NCBI GenBank assembly: GCA_024220505.1
Contig: JAKZZE010000024.1
Coordinates: forward strand, 248,001 to 312,000
DNA length: 64,000 nucleotides
Reading direction: 5' to 3'
Source: Rhizopus arrhizus
Taxonomy: Eukaryota > Mucoromycota > Mucoromycetes > Mucorales > Rhizopodaceae
The notes under the pieces were generated by a model. The model was not told the DNA's origin, made no database searches, and worked only from the letters and a program-made list of their open reading frames with translations. A program made the position numbers and the translations under genes. Shown piece by piece: positions 38,575-49,213 of the stretch (the stretch's first letter is position 1; each line of letters begins with the position of its first letter).

Positions 38575-41433
38575 ATGAATAAGTCCTCTAGTTATAATAA
38601 TCAAGTTCGGATGGTGGATGTGGTGGATGTGAAGGCACAGGAAGTATTTGCTGCCGAAAAGCGAAGAAACGAGGTCCCTCCTGTGAACCCCTATCCAAGT
38701 TCAAGACCAAGAACGAATGGTATACCAGTTGCTGTTCCCACCAGTTCAGCTTCTGCCTATGGTCATTCGATTCCAGTAGCAGGTCAGTCGATGGGAGAGG
38801 CTGCGGGTTTTCCAACTCATCCATCAAGGGTTATCCCTGTGCCAGTGGTGGATGCACCAAAGAAAAGAGCCCGTGCTAAACCCAGGAAATTAGCAGTACA
38901 GACCAGCAAGGTCAACGTTTGGGATGTACTGAGCAGAACCAATGCTGGTGCTTCGGTGGCTGATCTGTTGGCAGTGGATCGTACGGCTTGCAAGGACCTG
39001 GTAGATGGTGTACGTTACCTACGCCAAGGTAAACGAACGGCTGCTATGGGATCTACTGGTCCACATCGAAATGGTTCGTCAAGCGTGCCAATGGTAGTCG
39101 ATACGGTGCAACCCACCGATGCTGATTGGAGTTCTGTTGGTACCGGTGGTAATGAAGAAGGTTCGTGGTCTGAAGGGTCTTCAGTGGATTTCTCTGTCTC
39201 GGATATGGATAGCCAGGTATCATCTGTTTATAGATATCCATACAGCCTCGACAACATGAAAGGTAGTTCTCCTTTTAAAGGCTTGGTGTCTATAAATGGA
39301 CGTACCGTGGAATGTGTCTTCGATTCTGGTGCCAGTGTCAGTGTGATCAGTGGTGGTCTAGCTAGTAAGTTGGGGCTAGTGCCAAGCAATGATGAGTTGT
39401 GGCTGTCTGGTTTTGATAGTAGAACTGCTGGTAAACCATCGAAGGTGGTTGTCGATGTGCCTGTTGTCATCTCTGGGTGTTTAAGACCTGAACATATGTG
39501 TATCCTGGAGAGAACAGACCAGTACCGTGAAAGGGAATTGTGTTTGCTCGGTGTGACCTGGTTCAAGGCTTATGGTATCCAACCTCGGATTGGTGCTGCC
39601 GAGATCCATATACCAACCAGTCGTGGTATAGTAGTCCACAAGGGCTATACTGAAGCTAGACAAGTAGGTACTAGCAAGCAAGACATGTTGGGAAAGAAGG
39701 AAAGGAAGGTCCACTTCATGGAACGACGAGTTGAATCAAGACCTGAGAGACTGTCGATGGTGGAGTCCGGTCTTCCTTTTGAAAATAAAGATGTGAAGGT
39801 CGAGGAGAGCACAGAGGTGTATGCTGTCAGCATATCTGTGGTCAGTAATGGTGCTCCCGGATCCTCAAATAGTTTGGATGTAGTCGATCAGACTAGGATT
39901 CAACAAGGGCGCGATTTGGTTGAATCGTACGAGGAAGGCATCTTTGACAAGTTGTCTGATGACGAAGATGATGACGAAGCAATGGTTCCCGAAGAAATGA
40001 AAGAAATGGTGGAGTCAAGGTTTGCGGACTGCTTTGTAGAAAATTCGGGCCTGGGTAAGGTGAAGGGCTTCGAACACAAGATCGTCCTAAAGCCTGACGC
40101 TACCCCAGTGCGCTCTGTACCGTTTCGATTGACGTGGGAAGAGAACGAGTTCTTGGAGAAGGAACTGAACAGTATGCTGGAACTGGGGATAATTAGACCG
40201 TCCAAGTCAGGCGCATACTCTTCTCCCTGTTTCTTTGTCAAGAAAAAGGATGGCAGCCGTAGGATGGTACTAGATTACCGAAAGCTTAATCAAATGACTG
40301 TATCAAATGCGTATCCCTTACCTTTGATTTCAGAATTGTTGGATTCGTTGGGTGGTGCCAAGTTTTTCACTACGATGGATATGGCTTTCGGTTATTGGCA
40401 AGTTCCCATGGCTGAGGATTCGATAGAGAAAACTGGTTTTGTGACAAAGAAAGGAATTTATGAATTCTTGGTTATGCCGTTTGGATTGACATCTGCACCC
40501 TCTACCTTCCAAGCCATGATGAACTCTATTCTGGGTGAGTATATTGGTAAGTTCTGTTTGGTGTTCATTGATGATGTGTTGATCTTTGGTGGTGATTCCC
40601 TGACGGAGCATAGTGCCTTGGTTGAAAAGGTGTTGATCAAGTGCAAAGAGGCTGGTTTAAAGCTGAAGAAGAAGAAATGTTCGTGGGGTCAGTCCTCGGT
40701 GTCTTATTTGGGTCACGAAGTTACATCGGATGGTTTAAAGCCTAGTGATCACAATGTTAATAAGATCGTTAAGTTTGACACGCCCAAGAATGTTGGAGAA
40801 GTAAGGTCTTACCTTGGCTTGTGTAGCTATTACCGTGCGTTCTGTCCAAATTTTGCAAGTGTGGCAGCTCCGTTACAGAAGTTGGTAAAGAAGAATGTGG
40901 CTTTTGTTTGGGGCGAAGAGCAAGAAACAAGTTTTAGGAGGTTTCAAGAAATGTTGACGTCGCCTCCTTTGCTTTCGTACCCGGATAGAAGAAAGTACCA
41001 AGTGTTGTCCGTAGATGCATCGAAGTCTGGTTTAGGTGCAGTGCTTTCACAAGTTACAGATCTGTATTCATTGGCGAATGAACAAGTTATATCGTATGCT
41101 TCAAGGTCATTACGTGGTGCTGAAACCAATTACGCGATCACACATTTAGAAGCTCTTGCAGTTGTATGGGGTGTTCAGCATTATCGTCATTTCTTGTTAG
41201 GTCGCAAATTCGTCTTGATCACAGATCATTCTGCTTTGAGATATGTTTTTCAACCTGTCAAGTCTACCCCAAAATTGTCAAGATGGGCTGCCTGTTTGAT
41301 GGAGTATGACTATATTTTGAGATATAGACCTGGTAATGCTAACCCAGCAGATGCGTTGTCAAGACTTCCAGTTGTAGAAAACGAACGAAATAGTGGGACT
41401 GACGAGCAAGATGAAACTCCTGAAGCGAATTGA
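38575..41433 (+). CDS. Pol of element E: protease, reverse transcriptase, RNase H
   Basis: 952 residues from the first ATG, with open sequence upstream to the slippery site. Order is a Pro/Ser/Val-rich linker; retropepsin with VFDSGASVSVIS near residue 249; an acidic linker; reverse transcriptase with FVKKKDGSRRMVLDYRKLN and VFIDD near 663; RNase H with SVDASKSGLG and ITDHSALRY; and a GNANPADALSRL motif near the end. All catalytic carboxylates visible are present. The frame stops before integrase, which follows as a separate ORF at 41770. Confidence 0.93.
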   Translation: MNKSSSYNNQVRMVDVVDVKAQEVFAAEKRRNEVPPVNPYPSSRPRTNGIPVAVPTSSASAYGHSIPVAGQSMGEAAGFPTHPSRVIPVPVVDAPKKRARAKPRKLAVQTSKVNVWDVLSRTNAGASVADLLAVDRTACKDLVDGVRYLRQGKRTAAMGSTGPHRNGSSSVPMVVDTVQPTDADWSSVGTGGNEEGSWSEGSSVDFSVSDMDSQVSSVYRYPYSLDNMKGSSPFKGLVSINGRTVECVFDSGASVSVISGGLASKLGLVPSNDELWLSGFDSRTAGKPSKVVVDVPVVISGCLRPEHMCILERTDQYRERELCLLGVTWFKAYGIQPRIGAAEIHIPTSRGIVVHKGYTEARQVGTSKQDMLGKKERKVHFMERRVESRPERLSMVESGLPFENKDVKVEESTEVYAVSISVVSNGAPGSSNSLDVVDQTRIQQGRDLVESYEEGIFDKLSDDEDDDEAMVPEEMKEMVESRFADCFVENSGLGKVKGFEHKIVLKPDATPVRSVPFRLTWEENEFLEKELNSMLELGIIRPSKSGAYSSPCFFVKKKDGSRRMVLDYRKLNQMTVSNAYPLPLISELLDSLGGAKFFTTMDMAFGYWQVPMAEDSIEKTGFVTKKGIYEFLVMPFGLTSAPSTFQAMMNSILGEYIGKFCLVFIDDVLIFGGDSLTEHSALVEKVLIKCKEAGLKLKKKKCSWGQSSVSYLGHEVTSDGLKPSDHNVNKIVKFDTPKNVGEVRSYLGLCSYYRAFCPNFASVAAPLQKLVKKNVAFVWGEEQETSFRRFQEMLTSPPLLSYPDRRKYQVLSVDASKSGLGAVLSQVTDLYSLANEQVISYASRSLRGAETNYAITHLEALAVVWGVQHYRHFLLGRKFVLITDHSALRYVFQPVKSTPKLSRWAACLMEYDYILRYRPGNANPADALSRLPVVENERNSGTDEQDETPEAN

Positions 41434-41769
41434 GGAAGTTTATTGGTGTTCATTAGATATATTTATAGATGTTAAAATTTTTTTTTTTGGAAAGAGACAC
41501 CGGAGGTTCTTTCGCACTCTTATCACTTTTTTTTTGGGCTTGCCTAATTTTACCTTCATTATTTTTTACTTCATTCTTCCCCTTTTTATTTTGTTACAAC
41601 CCTTCACTCTTGTTTATCTTTAATTGATCAAGGTTTCTTTGAATAAAAGTTTTTGTCCAGATCAACTATAGTGGTAGTGATTAGTCCTTAGCTCATCCTT
41701 GGGATAATCATATAAATATACAAGACTTCCCTTTCTTTTTATAATTCTACGGTTGGTATTTACTTCAAG
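41434..41769 (+). promoter_or_regulatory. Spacer between pol and integrase of E with poly(A)-like and TATA-like signals
   Basis: 336 bp with stop codons in all frames. AATAAA at 41642-41647 is followed by TATAAATA at 41711-41718, 52 bp before the integrase ATG. A CAG/AAG acceptor-like sequence directly precedes that ATG. Either an internal promoter or splicing could deliver integrase. The sequence alone does not decide. Confidence 0.4.
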
Positions 41770-43098
41770 ATGCCTATGTCTTTTGCATGGTTTGTGGCTA
41801 TCTATCGTCACCTAGTTGATGGCACTTATCCTTCTGGTTGTACTGATGCTAATGAAAAAAGAAGAATTAAATATCAAGCCAAAAAGTACTTTGTCGATGG
41901 TGATCGCTTACTTGAGATGGGTACGGGAAGAGAAGTGGTTCATGAAGGGAATGCAGTGGAAGTAATTCGAATGGTACATGGTGAAGGTCATTTGGGTGTT
42001 GTCAACACTGTCAAGAAATTGTTGTTAGGGTATGTGTGCACAGAAGCAAGAGAAATTGTGGCTGAGGTGGTCAAAACTTGTGAAACATGCCAATTTCATG
42101 CAAGAGTAGATCGTTCGCGGCACAATCCAGGTTACATTGTCAAGACGCCCCGACACCCCTTCTTCATGGTTGGTTGTGATGCGGTGGGTCCTCTTACTCA
42201 AACTGCTAGGGGTAACAAGTACATCCTAGTAGCCACTGATTACTTGACAAGATGGCCCATGGCTTTGGCTGTTCCTGAGATAAATGCGGTCACTACCCAA
42301 AAATTTTTATACGGTGAAATTGTAGCTCAGTACGGTGTCCCAAATTACCTGTTGACCGATCGGGGAAGTAATTTTGTGGCAACGCTGGTCCATGAGTTTT
42401 TGGCGAAGATTGGTTGCAAGCACATTACTACCACTAGTTGGAGACCAAACTGTAATGGTGCTTGTGAAAGATTGAATCAGACGCTGTGTAGAACGATTGC
42501 TAAATTAGCGCGTGATGAAGACAAGATCCATCAATGGGATAATTACATTGCGTCCGCTCTTTTAGCAGTTAGAACGATGAAGAATTCGGCTACTGGCTTT
42601 ACTCCTGCTTTTCTCTTGTATGGATATGAATTTATGACGCCAGTGATATGGATGGCTCCCAGAGAAGATTTCGTGGAAGACGATTGGGAGGAAACCGTCA
42701 AGGAAAGGGCGATTATGATCCAAGAGAAACTGAAGGAAGCCAGGGAGCATGCGCGCATGAAGTCTGATGAAAAGAAGAAAAAGGAAAAAGCTGCGTACGA
42801 TAGAACAGTTGGTTTTCGTAAGCAGTTTGAAGTAGGAGAAGAAGTGCTGATGAAGGACATGTTGCCTGCAAGCAAGTTTGCTGATAAGTGGATTGGTCCT
42901 TTCCGTGTGTTGAAAGTCAACAAGAATGGTACGTACCATTTAGTGGGCTCAAACAGTCGGAAGCTCGACGGTGCTGTGAATGGTGACAAGTTGACTGCAT
43001 TTCATAATGCAAAGTTGATGGTTCCTGATGTCACGGTGACAAGAGCTCAACAGCAGTTCAAGTCTTGGGTGGCAAGGTTTAGCACTGTGCCCAGTTAG
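41770..43098 (+). CDS. Integrase of element E (separate ORF)
   Basis: 442 residues. Zinc finger HGEGHLG...CETC at about residues 70-109, catalytic core with D in GCDAVGP, D in LTDRGSNFV and E in NGACERLNQTL, then a charged helical stretch (EKKKKEKAAYD) and a GPFRVLKVNKNGTYHL module like the GPY/F domain. The C-terminus has no chromodomain. The element sits next to a tRNA gene, so targeting through a Pol III factor, as known for yeast Ty3, is possible but inferred from this single case. Confidence 0.93.
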   Translation: MPMSFAWFVAIYRHLVDGTYPSGCTDANEKRRIKYQAKKYFVDGDRLLEMGTGREVVHEGNAVEVIRMVHGEGHLGVVNTVKKLLLGYVCTEAREIVAEVVKTCETCQFHARVDRSRHNPGYIVKTPRHPFFMVGCDAVGPLTQTARGNKYILVATDYLTRWPMALAVPEINAVTTQKFLYGEIVAQYGVPNYLLTDRGSNFVATLVHEFLAKIGCKHITTTSWRPNCNGACERLNQTLCRTIAKLARDEDKIHQWDNYIASALLAVRTMKNSATGFTPAFLLYGYEFMTPVIWMAPREDFVEDDWEETVKERAIMIQEKLKEAREHARMKSDEKKKKEKAAYDRTVGFRKQFEVGEEVLMKDMLPASKFADKWIGPFRVLKVNKNGTYHLVGSNSRKLDGAVNGDKLTAFHNAKLMVPDVTVTRAQQQFKSWVARFSTVPS

Positions 43099-43127
43099 AA
43101 GAAAATCAAAGAAGATAAGCAAAGGCT

Positions 43128-43137
43128 AGGGGGGAGG
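43128..43137 (+). promoter_or_regulatory. Polypurine tract of element E
   Basis: AGGGGGGAGG, four bases before the 3' LTR. Confidence 0.85.
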
Positions 43138-43141
43138 TACA

Positions 43142-43847
43142 TGACGAAGTCGGATTTTGGTCGATGATCGCCTTTGATTCCTTTTTGATTTTTAAAGCTT
43201 ATTTTGTATTCAAAAGATACTCTTTTTCATGGCGATTCGAATGGTATGCTTTTCGGTGTGGTTGGATAACTCTAACAGACGTTATTGAAGAAAATGTAAA
43301 AGAAAATAAGGGGAAAGGAAAATAATCAGCTTCACCGCATCGGGAATTGAAAAGACACACGTCACAATTGGCCGACATTATTTTTCTTACCTATTATTTT
43401 CTATCCCTCATAGGATACATCAAGAAGACGATCTCTGGACGCATTATTCACCCAATGTGCCAGCACACTAAACAGAAAAGAACACCATTAAAATCAACAT
43501 GAAGACGAATACTCAATTGATACATCATATACTTTATTTATCAAAAATCACCATAATCCTCTTTACAATTGTATATTTTCCCCAATTACCTTTTATATTA
43601 ATATGTATTCCAAAGTATCTATTGTTGTAAAGTAATAAACGAAAGGCTTTCTTCCCGCTAAAATTAATTTTGGGTGCCGAGTAAATTCTTTTTGCACGTT
43701 CAAGCAATTGAAGTCAAGAACTAGTTTATATTGTTAACTTTGTTGTTATTGTACATTAATAGTCTTTACAGTCTTCTATTAATTGGTTTCTGTTATCACT
43801 TCACCGTATAGCGAAACTAGACATAACATACATATTAGCAACTGTCA
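43142..43847 (+). repeat. 3' LTR of element E
   Basis: 706 bp, matches 36478-37183 except two substitutions. Confidence 0.94.
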
Positions 43848-45291
43848 TTCTCTCGCTTTTCGATCACTATTTATCCTTTGTACAACCGGATAAAAATACC
43901 ACTGCAAATAATCGTTCCAATTAGGTACCGGATTGCGCAAGATTGCTCTTCTTTTGGGTAACGGATTGTTATTTTTTTTCCTGAAAAAAATTAAATCTTG
44001 CTGTATTGATCATTTTCGAATTTTGAAAAAAGATTTAGTTACGAAAAAAATAAAGAAATTTAACGATGTTATTATTTTATTTGTAGGGTAAATATTCATG
44101 GAGTTATTCACATTTTTAAAAAAATGTCTTTTTTTACAAATGATCTTTTTTTGGAAAGCGTATTTCTCTCCATTGTTTAAAGGCCGATATTTTCTTTTTT
44201 TGTTTTTGAGGACAAAATGCGGAAAACAAAAGCACAATGTGATTATTTTGATCAAAAGAATACATATTTGGAAGGCAGTCTGTGATCTTTAGCTTAGTTC
44301 ATTTGAAGCGTGTAACAGAACGTAACAAAATAGTTGCGTTTGGGAAAAAAAAAAAAAAGAAGCTGAAAAATTAAAAGTAAAAAAAAAAAGACAAAGTTAA
44401 AGAAAAAGACTGAGTAAAAAAAAAAAGAATATAGCAATAAAAGATTCCTTATTCAAATGAAAACAATAATTTAACAGAAAATATACTTTATAGAAATGCA
44501 AATGTTCTTGCATTATAACAAAAGGATACATGTATATTCTAAAAAGAATAAAAAAATAAAGAAGCTCTGCTCAAATTTTATTACAAGGCAGTTATAATTA
44601 ACAAATACAAGCAAAAGTTTTTGTGTTTCAAGTAAATAGATTGCTTTATTATTTTTTATGACAAATAATACAAGAGAATATATATTTTTAAGCTATATTG
44701 GTTCATTACTTACTTTATGTTTGCACATGGGTGTAATTTGCAATTAGCCATTAGCCATTAGAGATGTTAACATTGCCAACTTCCTTTATCAAAAAGGGCT
44801 TTTCAACAACAAGCAACAATATAAGTTTGATATTCTTATATTTTTATCGTGTTGGAAAGAATAACTTTGCTCATGAGGCTCATGTTCATCATCCGAATGT
44901 GTCCCATTAGGAATTCCTAATTTAAAAAAAAAAGACCGACATTAGACTTGGTTGCTATTATTTTTTTTTATAAACTTACATATGATCAATACTTGAGCAT
45001 TCTTTTTTATCCTTTGTACCTTTGTCATCTAGTGTATTCCATGAAACAAAACAAGGGAGAAAAAAAAAAAGATATTGTTTTACTGCTATAATTTGTTAAG
45101 ATACCGACTTTTTTTTTTATTTCAAATAAAAATAAAATAAAATAAAATAACAACCTTCCTCCTAAACATATTGCATTCAAGTAATAGAACTTACTCAAGC
45201 AATGTATTAGTTATCTTTTGGGATACCATTAAATGTAAACTATATGAAAAGCAACAGTTTTTGATTTCTAATATGGATAGACATTGAATAA

Positions 45292-46267
45292 GTGTAACAT
45301 TGGTAAAATAAGGCTACAAAAAAACACCTCTTTTTTTTTTTCTTTCGTTTTTTTTTTTCTTCTTCTCTTTTTTTGTAAAAGGTAAGTTCTTAATATTATA
45401 TATTCTATTCCAGCTCTAATGATGCTTTTACTGTAGTAAAGATGTATCGGCTGCTTTCTTTATGGTTTGAATGGTCTTTATAAAGTCTTTTTCCCAGGAT
45501 TATCATTGCTTCTTCTTTTCCTTGTTGATATAAGCTTGAGTAGTTTCTTTTTTTCTTTTCTTTTTTTTTTTTCATGGTCCATCTAAAGCAAGGTACTATT
45601 ACTTTTACTACGTACACTCAATAGCTAATAATTATTATAGATGCCTGCTGCTATTTTAGTCGTTTGTATACGCTTAGCTAGTTTTCTTCCCATGGTCTAT
45701 CTAAAGAAAGGTACTATTGCTTTTACTACATATACACGATAGCTAATAATCATTATAAATGAATGATGCTTTGCTTTGGCCTCTTCTATCTCTTTTCTGT
45801 CTTTGCTTTGGTTCTTAAGTACTGATGTATTTCCTTCTTTTGCTTTGAGTGTCCAAGTCCTTGAATCCTTGAATCTTTGTGTCTTTGAGTCCTTGAGCTT
45901 GGCTTTTTTTTTCTTTTTTTCTTTTTTCTTTTGAGAACTTTTTGAGTTCCACGAGATTAATCGATGTATTTTTAGATTAGATGCTGCTGTTCTGGTGACA
46001 TTAGGTAAGTCAAGTACACTTTTAAAACGCTACAAGCAAAGAAATACTATGTATTGTTATTATTTTATTTAAATAAAAAAAAGCTATTTTTTATAAACAA
46101 AATCCCTATTTTTTTGTATATATAAAGCAATATTTATTGCAATATGAATGGTCAATAAAGAAGTATATAAGGCAATATGAGTGGTTTATAAAAGAGCGAA
46201 AAGACAAATAAAGTAATGATTTACAAAGCGTAATTGGTTACCAAGCACCATTAGATGTCAAATTGAT
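45292..46267. repeat. Inverted copy of 56624-57783, with tandem units
   Basis: This block reads, on the opposite strand, as 56624-57783. It contains about 1.5 units of a ~118-bp tandem repeat (around 45590-45770, with CATGG(T)CTATCTAAAG) and two units of a ~36-bp repeat (46130-46195), both expanded in the other copy. Confidence 0.85.
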
Positions 46268-46389
46268 GGATGGTTGTAACTTTGCTGCCGTCGGACTTTA
46301 AAATTTTCAATTTCCTTATTAGGAAATCCCCATTTTTAGGTATTTAGCTGTAATAACCCGTAAAATATAATTCTATTATGCAAATTATT

Positions 46390-46461
46390 GTCCAGATTGG
46401 TTAGGGCGTCAGCTTCCTAAGCAAGAGGTCACCGGTTCGAAACGTGCGGTGCATCCTTTTT
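46390..46461 (+). other. tRNA-Arg(CCU)-like sequence in left TIR of Merlin
   Basis: Resembles a tRNA from the 5' end through the B box: GTCCAGATTGGTTAGGGCG (box A-like), TTCCTAA anticodon-type loop, GGTTCGAAAC (box B). It is followed by a long T-run at 46457-46479, a Pol III terminator. The anticodon and T stems do not pair well, so it is unlikely to be a working tRNA. The opposite TIR has the mirror copy. Confidence 0.6.
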
Positions 46462-46722
46462 TTTTTTTTTTTTTTTTTTAGGAAGTTGCAATTGCAGTTT
46501 TATAGCTGTGATTCGTTTTTTTAAATTAACGCTTTTATGTATCGTTCTATTTTGTATTTATATTGTAGACACACAAAAACGAATACCATTACAATTTTTT
46601 TTTTTTTAAATTGATTATCTTAACACTTTGGCTATTTTTTTACATAAAGTATTAATAATACTTGCTTCAAATAATATTAACATTTTAACAAAGATTTTTA
46701 CTTTTATTTTCTATTATTATTA

Positions 46723-48116
46723 TTATTCTGCAGCAAGTTCTGTTAGCCAGGCTGGATTACGTTGAGCTCGATCAAAGCTAACATTCTTAAGGCAATTTAT
46801 TATACCGTTAAATATATCGTTATGATGCTTTCTTCGCCAAATAAATTCAATAAGCAACCAAGGCATCATTTTCTTCGTTCTGAGAGCAGGAGTTACATTC
46901 ATTTTTATTCCATTCCATGTTCCTAAAGAAATTTTAGAATAATTTTGAATTATAAACCTTTGTATATAGTAATCTTATTCTTACCCTCAATAGTGTTAGT
47001 ATGAACATCGCCATCGCGAAATGTTACACTATGGTTGACAGTTCGATGTATTAAATTCATTCCAAGGTTTATCATATTTTCGTAGGCTCGCCAACAGTCT
47101 GTATGTACTATCGATCCATCTGCAACATAATTTTGGATAATTGTATCCATCGTTTCCGTGTTTCTGTTATTAACTACAACTAGAAAACACTTTCGTTCAG
47201 GTGTCTTTTCCACACCACCAACCACCCAAACACCCTCCACACGGTGTCCACGATGATATTTTCTTTTTCCAAACTTTGATTCATCAATTTCTACCACGAT
47301 TGGATTTCCATCCACATCATAGCCTCCAATTTTACAGTCGTTTTGCTGCAAATCTTCTTGTAAGACTTGGTACCAATCTGTTAATGTTTTACGTACTGTA
47401 TTAGGAGAGCATCCAACCATGGTAGAAATTGTCATGCGGCGTATTTTTAAACTCCAAAAGTAAAGAATCGAAAGTGTGTCATAGGTTGGTAAGTTGCGAT
47501 GACTAAAAAAGGAAGCATTTCGTACGGCTATTTGACGTCCATTACAGCACTTTTCACCGGTTTCTTGGTTTATTATTATGCCATTACATCTCCAACGTGG
47601 AATACTTCCTGTTTGTTCCAAGTACATAATACTTCCTTCAGCACCATTGCAACGATAAACGGTATTGCTTCCATAATAGATTCCATTATTAATAAAAATC
47701 TAATTTATAAAAAAAAAAATAGAGTTACTAATATTGCATAAAAGAATATTTCGTTATACTTTTATACTTACTGCATACACGCTTCTTCTGTTCCAAAAGT
47801 TAAAAAAAAACGTTCTGGTGGACATAATAGGAACATTTTGCTCTATGCTCCAATTGTCTGGCAAAATATTACTGTCATGTAACTCTTCATCAACTTCAAA
47901 ATCTTCTATTTCCAATAATTCCTCATTATCGTCGTTATTGATAGAAATAAATGCTTCATCCAAATCTGAAGTTTGTTCAGTTTCTAAACGCATTTCTTCT
48001 ACTTCTTCATCAGAATCAACAATAATAATAGGGTTGCTTGGTGAAGTAACAGGTCTTTGACGACGAATACCAGCAGGATTGGTGCAGTTTGCAGTTGAAA
48101 TGTTGATAAAAGACAT
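46723..48116 (-). CDS. Merlin (ISXO2-like) transposase, three exons
   Basis: Exons on the minus strand: 48116-47772, 47699-46985 and 46922-46723. Introns are 72 and 62 bp with GTAAGT...TTAG and GTAAG...TTTAG, all phases fitting. The product is about 419 residues. An acidic N-terminal region (I-V-D-S-D-E-E) is followed by a Cys-rich zinc-ribbon-like part (RCNG, RWRCNG, EKCCNG), a helix-turn-helix-like stretch (MTISTMVGCSPNTVRKTL), and the DDE domain. Catalytic candidates are D in VVEIDESKFGKRKYHRGHRVEGVWV, D in HTDCWRAY and E in NTIEGTW, the last split by intron 2. These are hallmarks of the IS1016/Merlin group. No stop or frameshift is seen, so it may be active. Confidence 0.9.
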
Positions 48117-48261
48117 AATATACTAACTTTAATTTGAAAAATGTAAAAAGGGAAGAAAAAAAAGAGGAAAAACGCGAAATGGAAAAAAAATTTATTGCAA
48201 AAAAATTTAAGTCACAAAAAGAAAAAACTCAGACTTAAAAAATAACTACCAAAATTTCAAA

Positions 48262-48330
48262 AAAAGGTATATGTAAGGGTCGAACTAGTGATCTCTTGCT
48301 TAGGAAGCTGACGCCCTAACCAATCTGGAC
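48262..48330 (-). other. tRNA-Arg(CCU)-like sequence in right TIR of Merlin
   Basis: Minus-strand counterpart of 46390-46461: GTCCAGATTGGTTAGGGCG, TTCCTAA loop, AGTTCGACCC in the box B position, then a T-run at about 48260-48266. Identity between the TIRs stops at the GTTCGA of box B. Confidence 0.6.
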
Positions 48331-48452
48331 AATAATTTGCATAATAGAATTATATTTTACGGGTTATTACAGCTAAATACCTAAAAATGGGGATTTCCTA
48401 ATAAGGAAATTGAAAATTTTAAATTCCGACGGCAGCAAAGTTACAATTAACC

Positions 48453-48722
48453 CAAATTGATAATAAACAAGAGCCACAACGTAACTGATGAAAGATCCAT
48501 CTTGCAAGATCAGTTAACGAAAAAGTCTCCCAACAGTCTCCTGTGTTGGCCACAAATCTTGTACCATCACATAACCAAAGGGCGAACAATAACTTACACG
48601 ATTTGTGGCAGAGACAGGAGGCTGTGCGTGGATAAATCTCTTACCTGATTGTACACGATTGTAAATTATTTCGCAAGATTGATAAACGATTTGTTACCCA
48701 ATTTACACTATTATTTGCAGTG
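48453..48722. repeat. Inverted copy of 56361-56634
   Basis: Subterminal and terminal part of CACTG-element 1. Repeats of the type GATTGTA, GCAAGATTG and AACGATTTG occur. Ends TTATTTGCAGTG. Confidence 0.85.
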
Positions 48723-49213
48723 TGAATCACCGAAAGGTCCGGGTGACGTAGACCGAAATAGGCTTATGTATGGGTCGGACAGTTATTTGACCCTGAGTGC
48801 TGGTCGTGCTGAGACTGAAATGATGGTGGAAGTTAAGGGTTCTCAAAAGGGTTCTTATCCTAATGCTTGATCAATCGATATTCAAGATGTTAATGGTGGC
48901 CTTATGTATTTTTTGAAGAATAATGGTGGTCCCATTTAAATTGTAGAAGTATAACGGAGTGTCTAGCAGCCAATGAAAAGTATAAAAGGATTACAAGTTT
49001 TTATTGAATAAACAATATACAGTCTTCTCTTTATTTTTTTACTTTATTCTTTTTACACTTACTTTACGCCTTTAAAGTCAATACTAGTTCTCTTTTTCCT
49101 GGTTACTGTTTTAAATTTCAAGCTATTCAAGGTAAAGCATAATCAGGGGAAAAGCATATATCACATTGATACTATGGTAAATTTTAGTAAACTCAATTTG
49201 AAAAGAATATTTT
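48723..49213 (+). other. Unassigned stretch with promoter-like sequence
   Basis: A frame up to 48870 reads G/S/E-rich but matches nothing I know. Around 48972 TATAAAAGG, then AATAAA at 49008, resembles the U3-R part of an LTR. The reading frame upstream could then be the end of an old element. No repeat partner in this window. Confidence 0.25.

Larger units (their letters stand above)
36478..43847 (+). mobile_element. Ty3/gypsy LTR retrotransposon E, next to tRNA-Thr
   Basis: Plus-strand element of 7370 bp with 706-bp LTRs (36478-37183, 43142-43847) that show only two differences by eye. Flanks read TTCTT and TTCTC, a 5-bp target duplication with one mismatch. Gag, Pol (-1 frameshift) and integrase are three frames. 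A primer-binding site and a polypurine tract are present. No chromodomain is seen. All three frames are open, so the copy may be competent. Confidence 0.94.
46268..48452 (-). mobile_element. Merlin-type DNA transposon
   Basis: 2185 bp, flanked by a 9-bp target duplication CAAATTGAT (46259-46267, 48453-48461). The inverted repeats are about 173 bp, 46268-46440 and 48280-48452, starting GGATGG and GGGTTA. The empty site is present at about 56626-56634 in the inverted copy. The single gene encodes an ISXO2/IS1016-like transposase. Each TIR ends in a tRNA-like sequence with Pol III boxes. Confidence 0.93.
43900..48722. mobile_element. CACTG-terminated element 1 (CACTA-like, no transposase), host of Merlin
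   Basis: Left end CACTGCAAATAATCGTTCC and right end, read inward, CACTGCAAATAATAGTGTAA. GCAAGATTG and GGGTAAC-type motifs recur near both ends, resembling subterminal repeats of CACTA elements. The right 1.2 kb (45292-46267 plus 48453-48722) is an inverted copy of the left end of the stretch beginning at 56361. No transposase of its own is visible, so it may be a deletion derivative. No clear target duplication (AAATAC before, TGAATC after). 44000-45290 holds only AT-rich DNA. Confidence 0.5.

Noticed and set aside
46390..46461. Functional tRNA-Arg gene
   Set aside because: Anticodon and T stems do not pair and the acceptor cannot close. Only the boxes are tRNA-like.
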